Of a stretch of DNA of 64,000 nucleotides, positions 36,226 to 44,951 are shown piece after piece. The DNA comes from IMCC2047 sp041395865 (GTDB taxonomy: Bacteria > Pseudomonadota > Gammaproteobacteria > Pseudomonadales > IMCC2047): positions 1-64,000 of the forward strand of contig JAWKZQ010000001.1 of assembly GCA_041395865.1 (NCBI GenBank), in the 5' to 3' direction. The position numbers and the translations under genes were made by a program. Numbering within the stretch: position 1 is the stretch's first letter; the number at the start of each line of letters is the position of its first letter. Below the pieces are notes generated by a model that did no database searches, had not been told where the DNA came from, and saw only the letters and a list, made by a program, of their open reading frames with translations.

Positions 36226-37062
36226 ATGGATTCAACCATTTACCAGCTGCCAGTCATTGCTGAAGCGCACCAAATCAAACCCTACATTGGTCACGAAAAA
36301 CTGCTTATTGTTGACCTGAGTAGTGAAGAAAACTATCAAAAGGGACACATCCCCGGCGCGGTTCATGTACCCCCTGCGGCAATTTGCGCTGGCGATGCGC
36401 CCGTCACGGGCCTGTTACCAGACGAGTCCGCACTCAAAGAGCTGTTCAGTTCGCTGGGGCTGGAAGAGAAAACCGTTGTGGTTGTCTATGACGACCAGAA
36501 TGGCACCTGGGCAGGCCGTTTCATCTGGGTACTGGAAATGATCGGCCACTTCCGATACTCCTATGTACACGGCTACTCGTTCATCAACGGGGGCCTGTCC
36601 GCCTGGCAGGAAGCCGGTTACGAGGTTGAAACAACGCCGAACACCGTTGAGCGCAGCGATGCGCTGATTAATATGCAAAGCTCCCCGATTGCCGACCTGG
36701 ATTACCTGATGGCCCACCTGGATGCCCATAAAACCTGCATCTGGGATGCCCGCTCGCCCGCCGAGTTTTCCGGCGAAGACAAAAAAGCAGAGAAGGGCGG
36801 CCACATTCCCGGTGCCTTTAGCTACGAATGGAAACGTTGCCTGGATGAAAACGGTAAAGTACGTGACCTCGAGGATATCCGCGAAGAACTTTACGAAATC
36901 GGCATCCACGGCAACAAGGAAATTATTACCCATTGCCAGACCCATCGACGTTCCGGTCTCACTTACCTGGTCGGCAAGGCACTCGAGTTCCCGCATGTCA
37001 AAGCCTACCCTGGCTCATGGGCCGAATGGGGCAACCATCCCGACACACCCGTGGAAAGTTAA
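36226..37062 (+). CDS. Sulfurtransferase (two-domain rhodanese)
   Basis: 278-residue tandem rhodanese. The N-terminal domain lacks the catalytic cysteine (YDDQNGTWAGR), and the C-terminal domain has it in THCQTHRRSGLTY, the usual inactive/active pairing. Predicted to move sulfane sulfur from thiosulfate or mercaptopyruvate to an acceptor. It ends 6 nt before psd, so the two are probably co-transcribed, an arrangement seen in pseudomonads. Confidence 0.93.
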   Translation: MDSTIYQLPVIAEAHQIKPYIGHEKLLIVDLSSEENYQKGHIPGAVHVPPAAICAGDAPVTGLLPDESALKELFSSLGLEEKTVVVVYDDQNGTWAGRFIWVLEMIGHFRYSYVHGYSFINGGLSAWQEAGYEVETTPNTVERSDALINMQSSPIADLDYLMAHLDAHKTCIWDARSPAEFSGEDKKAEKGGHIPGAFSYEWKRCLDENGKVRDLEDIREELYEIGIHGNKEIITHCQTHRRSGLTYLVGKALEFPHVKAYPGSWAEWGNHPDTPVES

Positions 37063-37068
37063 ACCAAG

Positions 37069-37923
37069 GTGAACGCAATTAAAGAGATGCTATTTATGGT
37101 GGCGCAGTATTTACTGCCTCACCACTTGCTTTCGCGCCTGGCTGGCTGTATCGCAGAATGCCGCTGGCCCTGGTTCAAAAATCCGCTCATTACGTGGTTC
37201 ATCAAATCCTACCGGGTCAACATGGCCGAAGCCCAGGTCAGCGACCCGAAGACCTTCAAGCACTTCAACGACTTTTTCACCCGCGCGCTAAAGCCGGGCG
37301 CACGTGAATTTGTGAGCGAAGCAGGCAGTGTTGCCAGTCCCGTTGACGGCGCCATCAGCCAGATTGGCGACATTGAAGAGGGCCGTATTTTCCAGGCCAA
37401 AGGCCATGAATTCTCCACCTACGACCTGCTAGGCGGTTCCAAAAAACTGGCCGAATGCTTTGAGGGTGGCAAATTCACCACCATTTACCTCTCGCCTAAA
37501 GATTACCACCGGGTACACATGCCAATTAGCGGCACCCTGCGCGAGATGGTTTACATTCCCGGACGCCTGTTCTCCGTCAGCCCCCTGACCACGAGAAAAG
37601 TGCCCAGCCTGTTCTCCCGCAACGAGCGCATGGTCGCCATTTTCGACACAGATTTTGGGCCAATGGCGATCGTCATGGTAGGCGCCATGATCGTTGCCAG
37701 CATTGAAACCGTGTGGGCCGGATTGGTTACCCCGCCAAAACGCCAATTACAACGGCAGCATTACGGCGCGCCTGTCCGCCTGGAAAAAGGTGAGGAGCTA
37801 GGCCGCTTCAAGCTGGGTTCAACGGTGGTTATGCTATTCGGCAAGGACGCAATGGACTGGGAAAACAGCCTGGTGCCGGACCAGAGCGTTCAAATGGGGC
37901 AACTGCTGGGAAGGGCGGACTAG
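37069..37923 (+). CDS. psd: Phosphatidylserine decarboxylase proenzyme
   Basis: Makes phosphatidylethanolamine at the inner membrane. 284 aa; the self-cleavage site LGST, where serine becomes the pyruvoyl group, is in FKLGSTVVMLF, and the auto-protease Asp and His are in PVDGAISQIG and YHRVHMPISG. The GTG at 37069 is the longest start; ATG at 37087 would also keep all motifs. Convergent with epmA. Confidence 0.95.
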   Translation: MNAIKEMLFMVAQYLLPHHLLSRLAGCIAECRWPWFKNPLITWFIKSYRVNMAEAQVSDPKTFKHFNDFFTRALKPGAREFVSEAGSVASPVDGAISQIGDIEEGRIFQAKGHEFSTYDLLGGSKKLAECFEGGKFTTIYLSPKDYHRVHMPISGTLREMVYIPGRLFSVSPLTTRKVPSLFSRNERMVAIFDTDFGPMAIVMVGAMIVASIETVWAGLVTPPKRQLQRQHYGAPVRLEKGEELGRFKLGSTVVMLFGKDAMDWENSLVPDQSVQMGQLLGRAD

Positions 37924-37939
37924 GGCCTGTTAACAGGCT

Positions 37940-38896
37940 CTAGGCGATATCGGCGGGGAAAGCGATCACCTCGCGAATAGACGCCACCCCCATTTTCAGC
38001 ATCAACAGCCGGTCCAAACCCAGCGCCACACCGGCGCAATCGGGGAGACCGGCCTGCAGTGCCGCCACCAGGCGCTGGTCCTGCGGCACTATCGGCAAAC
38101 CGCGGCGCTGCCGCTCAGCAACATCGGCCTCGAAGCGCTGCTGCTGCACCAGGGCATCGCTCAATTCCAAGTAGCCATTGGCAAGCTCCACACCCTCAAC
38201 ATAGAGCTCAAACCGTTGTGCCACCTCCACCCCTTCGGCATCACTCGACACCCTGGCCAAGGCACATTGACTGGCAGGATAATCGTAAATAAAGGTCAAC
38301 TCATTCCGCCCCAGCCGGGGTTCGACAACCTGCGACATCAATAAATCCAGCAGGGTGTCTCGGTCCTCGTCTTCACAGCGATACCCGCAATGCTGATACG
38401 CCAGCTCAACCAACGCCGTATCAGCGACGTAATGGGGGTCAATCATCAGCGCGTCGCTAAACGCCTCTCGATAACTCACACGACGGACACGGCTGATTCC
38501 GAGTATCGAACCTACCAGCTCGGCCACCTCGTCCATCAGCCGAAAATGATCGAAGCCCGGGCGATACCATTCGAGCATACTGAATTCGGGATTATGCCGC
38601 CTGCCCGCCTCGCCTGCCCGAAAGGCCTTGCAAATCTGGAAAATCGCGCCACTGCCTGCAGCCAGCAGGCGTTTCATCGCGAACTCCGGTGAGGTTTGCA
38701 GATAACGGCTGTCGCCAGCGCAGACGCTGGCCAGGTGTACATCGGTACTGGCAGCCAAACCTAACAGGGGCGTCTCGACCTCAAGGACATCTCGCTGCTG
38801 GAAAAATTCGCGAATCTGGCGGTATAACCCTGCGCGCAACTGCAGCGCATCAAGCGTGGCGGTGGGCTGCCAATCGGGGGGATGCAATGGAAACAA
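37940..38896 (-). CDS. epmA: EF-P (R)-beta-lysine ligase
   Basis: Short lysyl-tRNA-synthetase paralogue (318 aa, no anticodon domain) that attaches (R)-beta-lysine to elongation factor P. Class II motifs are seen: VEVETPLL, motif 2 in FQICKAFRAGEAGRRHNPEF and motif 3 in GVALGLDRLLML. Start is TTG at 38896, supported by alignment of DWQPT with the family N-terminus; no ATG lies in frame nearby. It lies just downstream of efp and close to epmB, so the whole modification pathway is in 2.6 kb. Confidence 0.93.
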   Translation of the reverse strand: MFPLHPPDWQPTATLDALQLRAGLYRQIREFFQQRDVLEVETPLLGLAASTDVHLASVCAGDSRYLQTSPEFAMKRLLAAGSGAIFQICKAFRAGEAGRRHNPEFSMLEWYRPGFDHFRLMDEVAELVGSILGISRVRRVSYREAFSDALMIDPHYVADTALVELAYQHCGYRCEDEDRDTLLDLLMSQVVEPRLGRNELTFIYDYPASQCALARVSSDAEGVEVAQRFELYVEGVELANGYLELSDALVQQQRFEADVAERQRRGLPIVPQDQRLVAALQAGLPDCAGVALGLDRLLMLKMGVASIREVIAFPADIA

Positions 38897-38941
38897 CCTG
38901 GAGAAATGTGGCCCCGCAAATTCAGGGCCACGAACATTTGC

Positions 38942-39514
38942 CTACTTGCCAGCGCGGCCTTGATACTCACCGGTACGAGTATCAATTTTCAGAACATCGC
39001 CAATATTGACAAACAGGGGAACACGCACAACCGCGCCAGTGGTCAGGGTCGCCGGCTTAGTGCCGCCTTGCGCGGTATCGCCCTTAACGCCCGGATCGGT
39101 TTCCACCACTTCCAGTTCAACAAAATTAGGCGCCGACACCGCCAAAACAGCCCCGTTCCACAGGGTCACGGTATAAACATCCTGCTCCTTGAGCCAATCG
39201 GTCACGTCCGCGACAGCATTCTTATCAGCGGCATGCTGCTCGAAGGAACCGTCGGTCATCATAAAGTGCCAGAACTCGCCATCCGTATAGAGGTACTCCA
39301 TATCCAGGTCCATGACATCGGCCCCTTCGAGCGATTCACCGGACTTAAAGGTACGTTCCCAAACACGCCCCGTTTTCAGGTTACGCATTCTTACACGGTT
39401 GAAGGCCTGGCCTTTGCCCGGCTTTACAAATTCATTCTCAAGAATGCTACAGGGGTCCCCTTCCAGCAGAACCTTAAGACCTGAACGGAATTCATTGGTA
39501 GAATAGCTTGCCAT
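38942..39514 (-). CDS. efp: Elongation factor P
   Basis: Ribosome-associated factor that rescues stalling at polyproline. 190 aa, three-domain length. The modified lysine is Lys34 in VKPGKGQAF, the lysine-type loop that EpmA/EpmB modify, consistent with the neighbours. Divergent from epmB with only 27 bp between the starts. Confidence 0.97.
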   Translation of the reverse strand: MASYSTNEFRSGLKVLLEGDPCSILENEFVKPGKGQAFNRVRMRNLKTGRVWERTFKSGESLEGADVMDLDMEYLYTDGEFWHFMMTDGSFEQHAADKNAVADVTDWLKEQDVYTVTLWNGAVLAVSAPNFVELEVVETDPGVKGDTAQGGTKPATLTTGAVVRVPLFVNIGDVLKIDTRTGEYQGRAGK

Positions 39515-39541
39515 ATTATTTCACACCCTACGGACTAAAAA

Positions 39542-40567
39542 ATGTGCCCAATAATACCCCGAAGCGAGCAACTTATACACACCATAAGTTGGCAATCTGA
39601 GCTTTCCGGGGCGATTAACGATCTAGGGACGCTGCTCGACTATACCGGCAACCGCGCCGACCAGATCCAGGGGCTCGACACCGGGGCACTGAGCTTTCCG
39701 CTTCGTGTTCCCCGCCCCTTTGCCGACCGCATCGAGCCCGGCAACCCCGAGGACCCGCTACTGCGCCAGGTGCTACCGCTTGCCGCGGAAAACCAGCCTG
39801 CACCCGGTTATGTCAGCGACCCGCTCGATGAGGCCAGCAGCAATATCACGCCAGGCATCATTCACAAATACCAAGGCCGGGTACTGCTGATCCTCACCGG
39901 CGCCTGCGCCATCAATTGCCGCTACTGTTTCCGTCGCGAATTTCCCTACGGCGAAAACCAGAACAGCATGGCGCAATGGCAACAGGCCCTGGATTATATT
40001 CGCCGGGACAGCAGTATCAGTGAAGTCATTTTCAGCGGCGGCGACCCACTGCTAAACAGCGACAAAAAGCTTACGGAATTAACCCGGCTTATTGCTGCGA
40101 TCCCGCATGTACAGCGGCTGCGCATCCATACCCGTCTGCCCATCGTACTGCCGCAACGCGTTACCCAGGAGCTCATTGCCTGGCTCACAGAAACCCGCCT
40201 GCGCCCCGTCGTCGTCGTTCACAGCAATCACGCCAACGAAATCGATAATCAAACCCTGGCCGCACTGGAAAAGCTCCATGCCCAGGGCGTCACCCTGCTA
40301 AACCAAAGCGTGCTGTTAAAGGGCGTCAACGACTCGACCGATGCGCTCGAACAACTGAGTGAGCGCCTGTTTGAGGCACACGTTTTACCCTATTACCTGC
40401 ATCTGCTGGACAAAGTTCAGGGCGCTGCCCATTTCGACATCAGCGAAAACCGGGCTCGCCAACTGGTCGGCGAACTGGCCGCCCGCCTGCCGGGTTACCT
40501 GGTTCCCAAACTGGTTCGGGAAATTGCCGGCAGGCCTGCCAAGACACCGGTATTACCGCTATTATAG
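39542..40567 (+). CDS. epmB: EF-P-lysine 2,3-aminomutase
   Basis: Radical-SAM, PLP-dependent aminomutase that makes (R)-beta-lysine for EF-P. 341 aa with the cluster motif CAINCRYCFRR, the SGGDPLL segment and the shorter C-terminus typical of EpmB rather than catabolic lysine aminomutases. It forms a divergent pair with efp. Confidence 0.95.
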   Translation: MCPIIPRSEQLIHTISWQSELSGAINDLGTLLDYTGNRADQIQGLDTGALSFPLRVPRPFADRIEPGNPEDPLLRQVLPLAAENQPAPGYVSDPLDEASSNITPGIIHKYQGRVLLILTGACAINCRYCFRREFPYGENQNSMAQWQQALDYIRRDSSISEVIFSGGDPLLNSDKKLTELTRLIAAIPHVQRLRIHTRLPIVLPQRVTQELIAWLTETRLRPVVVVHSNHANEIDNQTLAALEKLHAQGVTLLNQSVLLKGVNDSTDALEQLSERLFEAHVLPYYLHLLDKVQGAAHFDISENRARQLVGELAARLPGYLVPKLVREIAGRPAKTPVLPLL

Positions 40568-40728
40568 TCGCCCTAATTTATTTACGCCTTTGCTGGCCAA
40601 AGCACGATGTTGGTCTATATTTTAAGCATCTGTGCCGAATTACGCACGAAATGCCCATAAACAGGCACACTGCCGGCTAGAGCAACAGGTTTTTCCTTTG
40701 CAGTATTTTTGAACGGTTGGATCACTGA

Positions 40729-42540
40729 ATGTCATCAAATACAAGCCAGGAACAATTCACTATTCCTGAGCAAACGTTACGGACGCTGTCCTTCTGCGAA
40801 CCCACGCCACGCCACTTGGCGGAGTGGGTCGGCAATCTCCCCATGATCAACCTGGGTGAATCCTCACGCCAGCTCTACCATGCCATTATCGAACTGAACC
40901 AACTGATCACGGATCCGGAAAACCGTCTTAAATTGATTGAGGCAATCCGCCCGTCAATCCAGCAGGTTAGCAAAAGCCTGTCCAAGCATTACCTGAACCA
41001 GCCTGTTTTATTACCCGGCAAGGCCCGCAAGGTTTCCCGCCTTGCCATGGCACTGGATAACCACCTGATGGTGGCCTACAAGTGCGTCCTGAATGATCGC
41101 AAGCGCCTTGGTCAGTCGCTGATGTCCAGAAAACCAAAGAAAATCACTGCGCTGGCGGTGTATCACGCCATGACCATCACCACCCAGATGATTCTGCGTG
41201 CTTACCACCTGTATAACCCGGCGCCGGAAAAGGCCTGGCATGAACTGCACCAGCTTTACCTGATTGCCGAAAGTAACGGTTTGCTGAATTTCGACATCGA
41301 AGACAAAAATAACCATTACATGCAGAAAACCAGTATCGCCGACGCCTACAAGCGTGCATTGATGATCGGTTGCTGCAAGGCCAACCAGATTCGACAACGC
41401 GATATCACCAGCGTTTTCGAGGCAACCGAGCTATGGAGCAAGTACTGTCGGTTGGTTGAGGCCAAGAACAACGCCAATTTCATCGTCAACCTGAATGAGG
41501 ATGCCGGCCCCGTCTACAGCGAACTGGCATCGGGCAGAAATTCACCCTTCGGTCGCGGCATCGACCTCGACCAACTCCTTGAACAGCTTAAGGATCACCT
41601 CCTGCAGAGCGAATCCAAAGACGCTTTCAGCCGGGGCATCAGTATCCCCAAGGGCATGAGCAAAAACCTGATCAACTACTTGATCAAGGCCTGGGAAACG
41701 CTATCGGAACGTTCCTCCAAACGCTTATCCAGCGATAAATCCGTCAGCATTTGTATCGGTTTTAGCGCAACGCATTACTATTTATCAGGCGGCGTCGATT
41801 TCGAATCACAGTTACAACGCTCCAGCGAGGAGACCCGCGCCAACAATAGCCACTTCCAATCGCGCGATGTAAAACCTGCCTTTGACGCCAGCGATCCCTG
41901 GTCCAACGCCTTCGACACCGAAAGAAACAGGCAGAATCCGGCCAGCGGTACCGGAGTCAACTACCTGGCCGGCGGCACGGCCGGACAGGCAACGCCAAAG
42001 GGAGTTGATACGCCCAAACATAACGCTTACCCGAAATACACGGGGAGGCTGCTCGACATCAGCCCCAACGGTTACTGTATTAAGTGGAGCCGGGAAGTGC
42101 CCTGTGAAGTCAAGGCCGGAGAAATCGTGGGCATCAACGAACAGGGCGACCATAACTGGATCGTCGGCGTTATTCGCTGGATTTCACACAGCAAAACGGA
42201 AATCACCACCATGGGTGTCGAATTGCTGGCGAGCGCTGCCATCCCCTGCGGCGCCAGGGTCGTGACCGAAGGCCGCCAGAAATCCGAATATATGCGCGCC
42301 CTGTTACTGCCAGCACTGGAAGCACTGGGGCAACCCGCAAGCTTTATTGCACCCAACATGCCTTTCAAGGAAAACCTGTCGGTCATCCTCAACCAGTATG
42401 GCGAAACCTCGCAGGGCCTGCTGGGCGACTGTACCCAGAGTACCGGCAGCTTCAGTCAGTTCATCTTCGAAACGGAGTCGCTCAGCACACCGCTGCCCGA
42501 AGACGAGCACGACGATGACGATATCTGGCCGGATATCTGA
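40729..42540 (+). CDS. PilZ-like domain protein upstream of fimX
   Basis: 603-residue cytoplasmic protein without signal or membrane helices. The first 340 residues are helical (RQLYHAIIELNQLI and following) and of unknown fold. A PilZ-like segment at about 430-510 contains GRLLDISPNGYCIKW and WIVGVIRWISHS, matching the D-x-S-x-x-G half, while the N-terminal RxxxR half is weak, so c-di-GMP binding is uncertain. The C-terminus is acidic. It is 56 nt upstream of the fimX homologue, so a joint role in type IV pilus or surface signalling is likely by context. Confidence 0.75.
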   Translation: MSSNTSQEQFTIPEQTLRTLSFCEPTPRHLAEWVGNLPMINLGESSRQLYHAIIELNQLITDPENRLKLIEAIRPSIQQVSKSLSKHYLNQPVLLPGKARKVSRLAMALDNHLMVAYKCVLNDRKRLGQSLMSRKPKKITALAVYHAMTITTQMILRAYHLYNPAPEKAWHELHQLYLIAESNGLLNFDIEDKNNHYMQKTSIADAYKRALMIGCCKANQIRQRDITSVFEATELWSKYCRLVEAKNNANFIVNLNEDAGPVYSELASGRNSPFGRGIDLDQLLEQLKDHLLQSESKDAFSRGISIPKGMSKNLINYLIKAWETLSERSSKRLSSDKSVSICIGFSATHYYLSGGVDFESQLQRSSEETRANNSHFQSRDVKPAFDASDPWSNAFDTERNRQNPASGTGVNYLAGGTAGQATPKGVDTPKHNAYPKYTGRLLDISPNGYCIKWSREVPCEVKAGEIVGINEQGDHNWIVGVIRWISHSKTEITTMGVELLASAAIPCGARVVTEGRQKSEYMRALLLPALEALGQPASFIAPNMPFKENLSVILNQYGETSQGLLGDCTQSTGSFSQFIFETESLSTPLPEDEHDDDDIWPDI

Positions 42541-42596
42541 CAGCCGGTTAACCGAAACACCAAATTTGCCTGAAACCAGCACCGAATACAGAGATC

Positions 42597-44693
42597 ATGC
42601 AGAACAGCACAGACACCATCAGATTATTGATTCTTGATACGTCCAGGAACGAAGCCGAAGAGCTCGTAAACCTGTTACGCAATGCCGGTCGCGCAACTCA
42701 GGCGAAATTTATCGAGTCGGAAGAACACCTGCTGGAATTGCTAAACAGCAAAAGCTGGGACCTTTTCTATGCCTCGGAGCGCTCGGAATCGCTTACCGCG
42801 GAGCAGGCGCTAACCCATATCAAAAAACTTGAACTGGATATCCCGCTGATATTACTCAGCGACAGCTATGACAGCGAAAAATCGCTCGCCGCACTACAGG
42901 GCGGCATTAACGATGTGGTGCCAATGTCGGAAAGCGAGCGCCTGTTGCTGGTCAGCCTTCGGGAACTGGACAGCCTCTACCAGCGCCGGGCGCGGCGGCG
43001 CGCCGAAATCAGCCTGCGCGACGCCGAAAAGCGCTGCCAGCTGCTGCTCAACAGCTCGAGGGATGCCATCGCCTATGTGCACGACGGCATGCATATTTAT
43101 GCCAACCAGGCCTATGTCGAGTTATTTGGCTACCAGGACTTCGAGGAACTCGAAGGCATGCCGCTTATGGATATGGTGGCGGCCAAGGACCAGGCTGACC
43201 TGAAAACGTTTTTACGGGATTACGATGACAACAGCAGCGAGTCCGACGAATTTTCCTGTACCGGTTACCGCGACGACGAGAGCGAATTTGAAACAACGCT
43301 GCTGTTTTCCTCGGCCCGCTACGACGGCGAGCACTGCACCCAAATCCTGATCCGTGCCGCCGGTGCTGACGCGCAGGCGGCCAACATTGCCGCGCAACAG
43401 GACACACTGACCGGACTGCAAACCCAGCCCGCCTTCGAGGACAGCATTAGCAAGGCCATTCATACCGCCAGCGAAACCGGGCAAAAATTCGCTGCCTTCT
43501 ATATCCAGCTGGACGACTTTATCCCGCTGAAAAACCGCCTTGGCGCAGCGCCCACCAACCTGGTGCTTGGCGATGTTGCCAAAGCCCTTAAGCAGGTTGC
43601 CGTTAATCCGGAGCGGCTGGCTCGCGTCGATGAGTTCAACTTTGCTTTGCTGGTATCCGATATGGAAGCGGAGGCGGCCGTCGCCCATGGCGAAAAAATC
43701 TGTCAGGCCATCGCGGCCAACCACTGCAATGTTTCCAGTGAAGATATCGAAATCACCGCCAGCGTCGGCATCGCTGTGGTCAACGAAAACAGCGAAACAG
43801 CCGGAGCAGTGCTCCATAAAGCCAAGGAAGCGGCAGCCTTCGTCAAACAGCACCAGCAGGGTGACGGCGCGCACCTGCACAGCGTTAACGAGCAGGATGC
43901 GGCCCGTAATGAGCAAATGGCCCAACTGCTTCGCCGGGCACTCGACAAAAACCTCTTCAAACTGGTGTTCCAGCCGATTGTCAGCCTTCGTGGCGATTCA
44001 GGCGAGCACTATGAAGCCCTGTTAAGAATGCCCGACGAAGACGGCAGCGATATCTGTCCTTCAGAATTTATGCAGGCTGCCCATGACCACGACCTGACTC
44101 GAGACATCGATTTTTGGGTCATCGAAGAAAGCATACGCCGCCTGAAGAATCACTTGGAAAAGGGCCGCAAAAGCCACCTGTTACTGAACATCACCAAAGA
44201 ATCGCTGTTTGATGCGGCACTGCTGCCTAAAATCAGCGAACTGCTGAACGAGGCGCGCATGCCTGGCGACAGCATTATCTTCCAGTTCAGCGAAACAGAC
44301 GCAACAGCCAATATGGCCGAGGCGAAAACATTTATCCGCGGAATCAACGAACTGCACTGCAAAGTGGCCATCACTCACTTCGGCCGCGCCCTGAACCCCT
44401 TCAACACGCTGAAACAGCTTCCGGCCAGCTATGTAAAAATTGATGGCTCCTTCATCGCCGAACTGACCAAGGATGAAGACAGCAAGGACGACCTGAAAAG
44501 CCTGGTCAGCTCCCTGCACACGCAAGGCAAGCTGACCATTGCCCCCATGGTGGACACCGCAAGCCTGCTCCCGATCCTCTGGCAAGCCGGCATCAACTAC
44601 ATCCAGGGTTACTATATCCAGCAACCCAGCGATGAAATGGACTACGATTTCACCACCGATGACGACGACGAAGAGGAAGAAATCAGCTACTAG
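42597..44693 (+). CDS. fimX: FimX-like REC-PAS-GGDEF-EAL protein with degenerate catalytic sites
   Basis: 698 aa, domain order REC-like (about 8-125), PAS (145-265), GGDEF-like (275-425), EAL (440-690). The GGDEF signature is replaced by RVDEF, so cyclase activity is unlikely. In the EAL domain EALLR and QGYYIQQP are present, but the DDFG loop is THFGRA and the late AEGVE-type glutamate is lost, so it should bind but not cut c-di-GMP, as FimX of Pseudomonas does when it controls type IV pilus assembly. The REC aspartate also seems missing. A PilZ-like gene precedes it. Confidence 0.85.
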   Translation: MQNSTDTIRLLILDTSRNEAEELVNLLRNAGRATQAKFIESEEHLLELLNSKSWDLFYASERSESLTAEQALTHIKKLELDIPLILLSDSYDSEKSLAALQGGINDVVPMSESERLLLVSLRELDSLYQRRARRRAEISLRDAEKRCQLLLNSSRDAIAYVHDGMHIYANQAYVELFGYQDFEELEGMPLMDMVAAKDQADLKTFLRDYDDNSSESDEFSCTGYRDDESEFETTLLFSSARYDGEHCTQILIRAAGADAQAANIAAQQDTLTGLQTQPAFEDSISKAIHTASETGQKFAAFYIQLDDFIPLKNRLGAAPTNLVLGDVAKALKQVAVNPERLARVDEFNFALLVSDMEAEAAVAHGEKICQAIAANHCNVSSEDIEITASVGIAVVNENSETAGAVLHKAKEAAAFVKQHQQGDGAHLHSVNEQDAARNEQMAQLLRRALDKNLFKLVFQPIVSLRGDSGEHYEALLRMPDEDGSDICPSEFMQAAHDHDLTRDIDFWVIEESIRRLKNHLEKGRKSHLLLNITKESLFDAALLPKISELLNEARMPGDSIIFQFSETDATANMAEAKTFIRGINELHCKVAITHFGRALNPFNTLKQLPASYVKIDGSFIAELTKDEDSKDDLKSLVSSLHTQGKLTIAPMVDTASLLPILWQAGINYIQGYYIQQPSDEMDYDFTTDDDDEEEEISY

Positions 44694-44951
44694 GCATTTT
44701 GTTTTAATTCCTTAACAAAAGCCCTTCAAACTCGCTATTGGCTCCGGGTTACAGGCCCTGATACCTGTTTACCCGGAATACCTATAAGGGTATAGCCATA
44801 TTGTCCAGAAAGTTATACACTCGCCAGCTCAACCGGCTTTTTGCAGCCCGGTTGACGTTGAATTTAGTGGTCGCCCGACGCCATAAACATAACAACGAGA
44901 GTTCGGCGCCTTAAGGTTCTGTATTTATCTAAAGTAGAGGAAATTAAAAAA
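44694..44951 (+). promoter_or_regulatory. Long structured leader before the GcvT/DmdA-like gene
   Basis: 258-bp gap between fimX and the GcvT/DmdA-like gene. An imperfect hairpin TCCGGGTTACAGG / CCTGTTTACCCGGA (44743-44777) probably ends the fimX transcript or starts the leader. A second, strong hairpin (left arm 44829-44838 TCAACCGGCT, right arm 44844-44854, one bulged C) follows. The GAGGAAA ribosome-binding site lies 8 nt before the ATG. I see no glycine-riboswitch consensus. No ORF of interest lies here. Confidence 0.5.

Noticed and set aside
37925..37938. 14-bp palindrome GCCTGTTAACAGGC between psd and epmA as a terminator
   Set aside because: No loop can form without losing the central pairs and no T run follows on either strand; could be a chance palindrome.
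44694..44951. Glycine riboswitch before the GcvT/DmdA-like gene
   Set aside because: Hairpins are present but I could not find the conserved glycine-aptamer core sequences.
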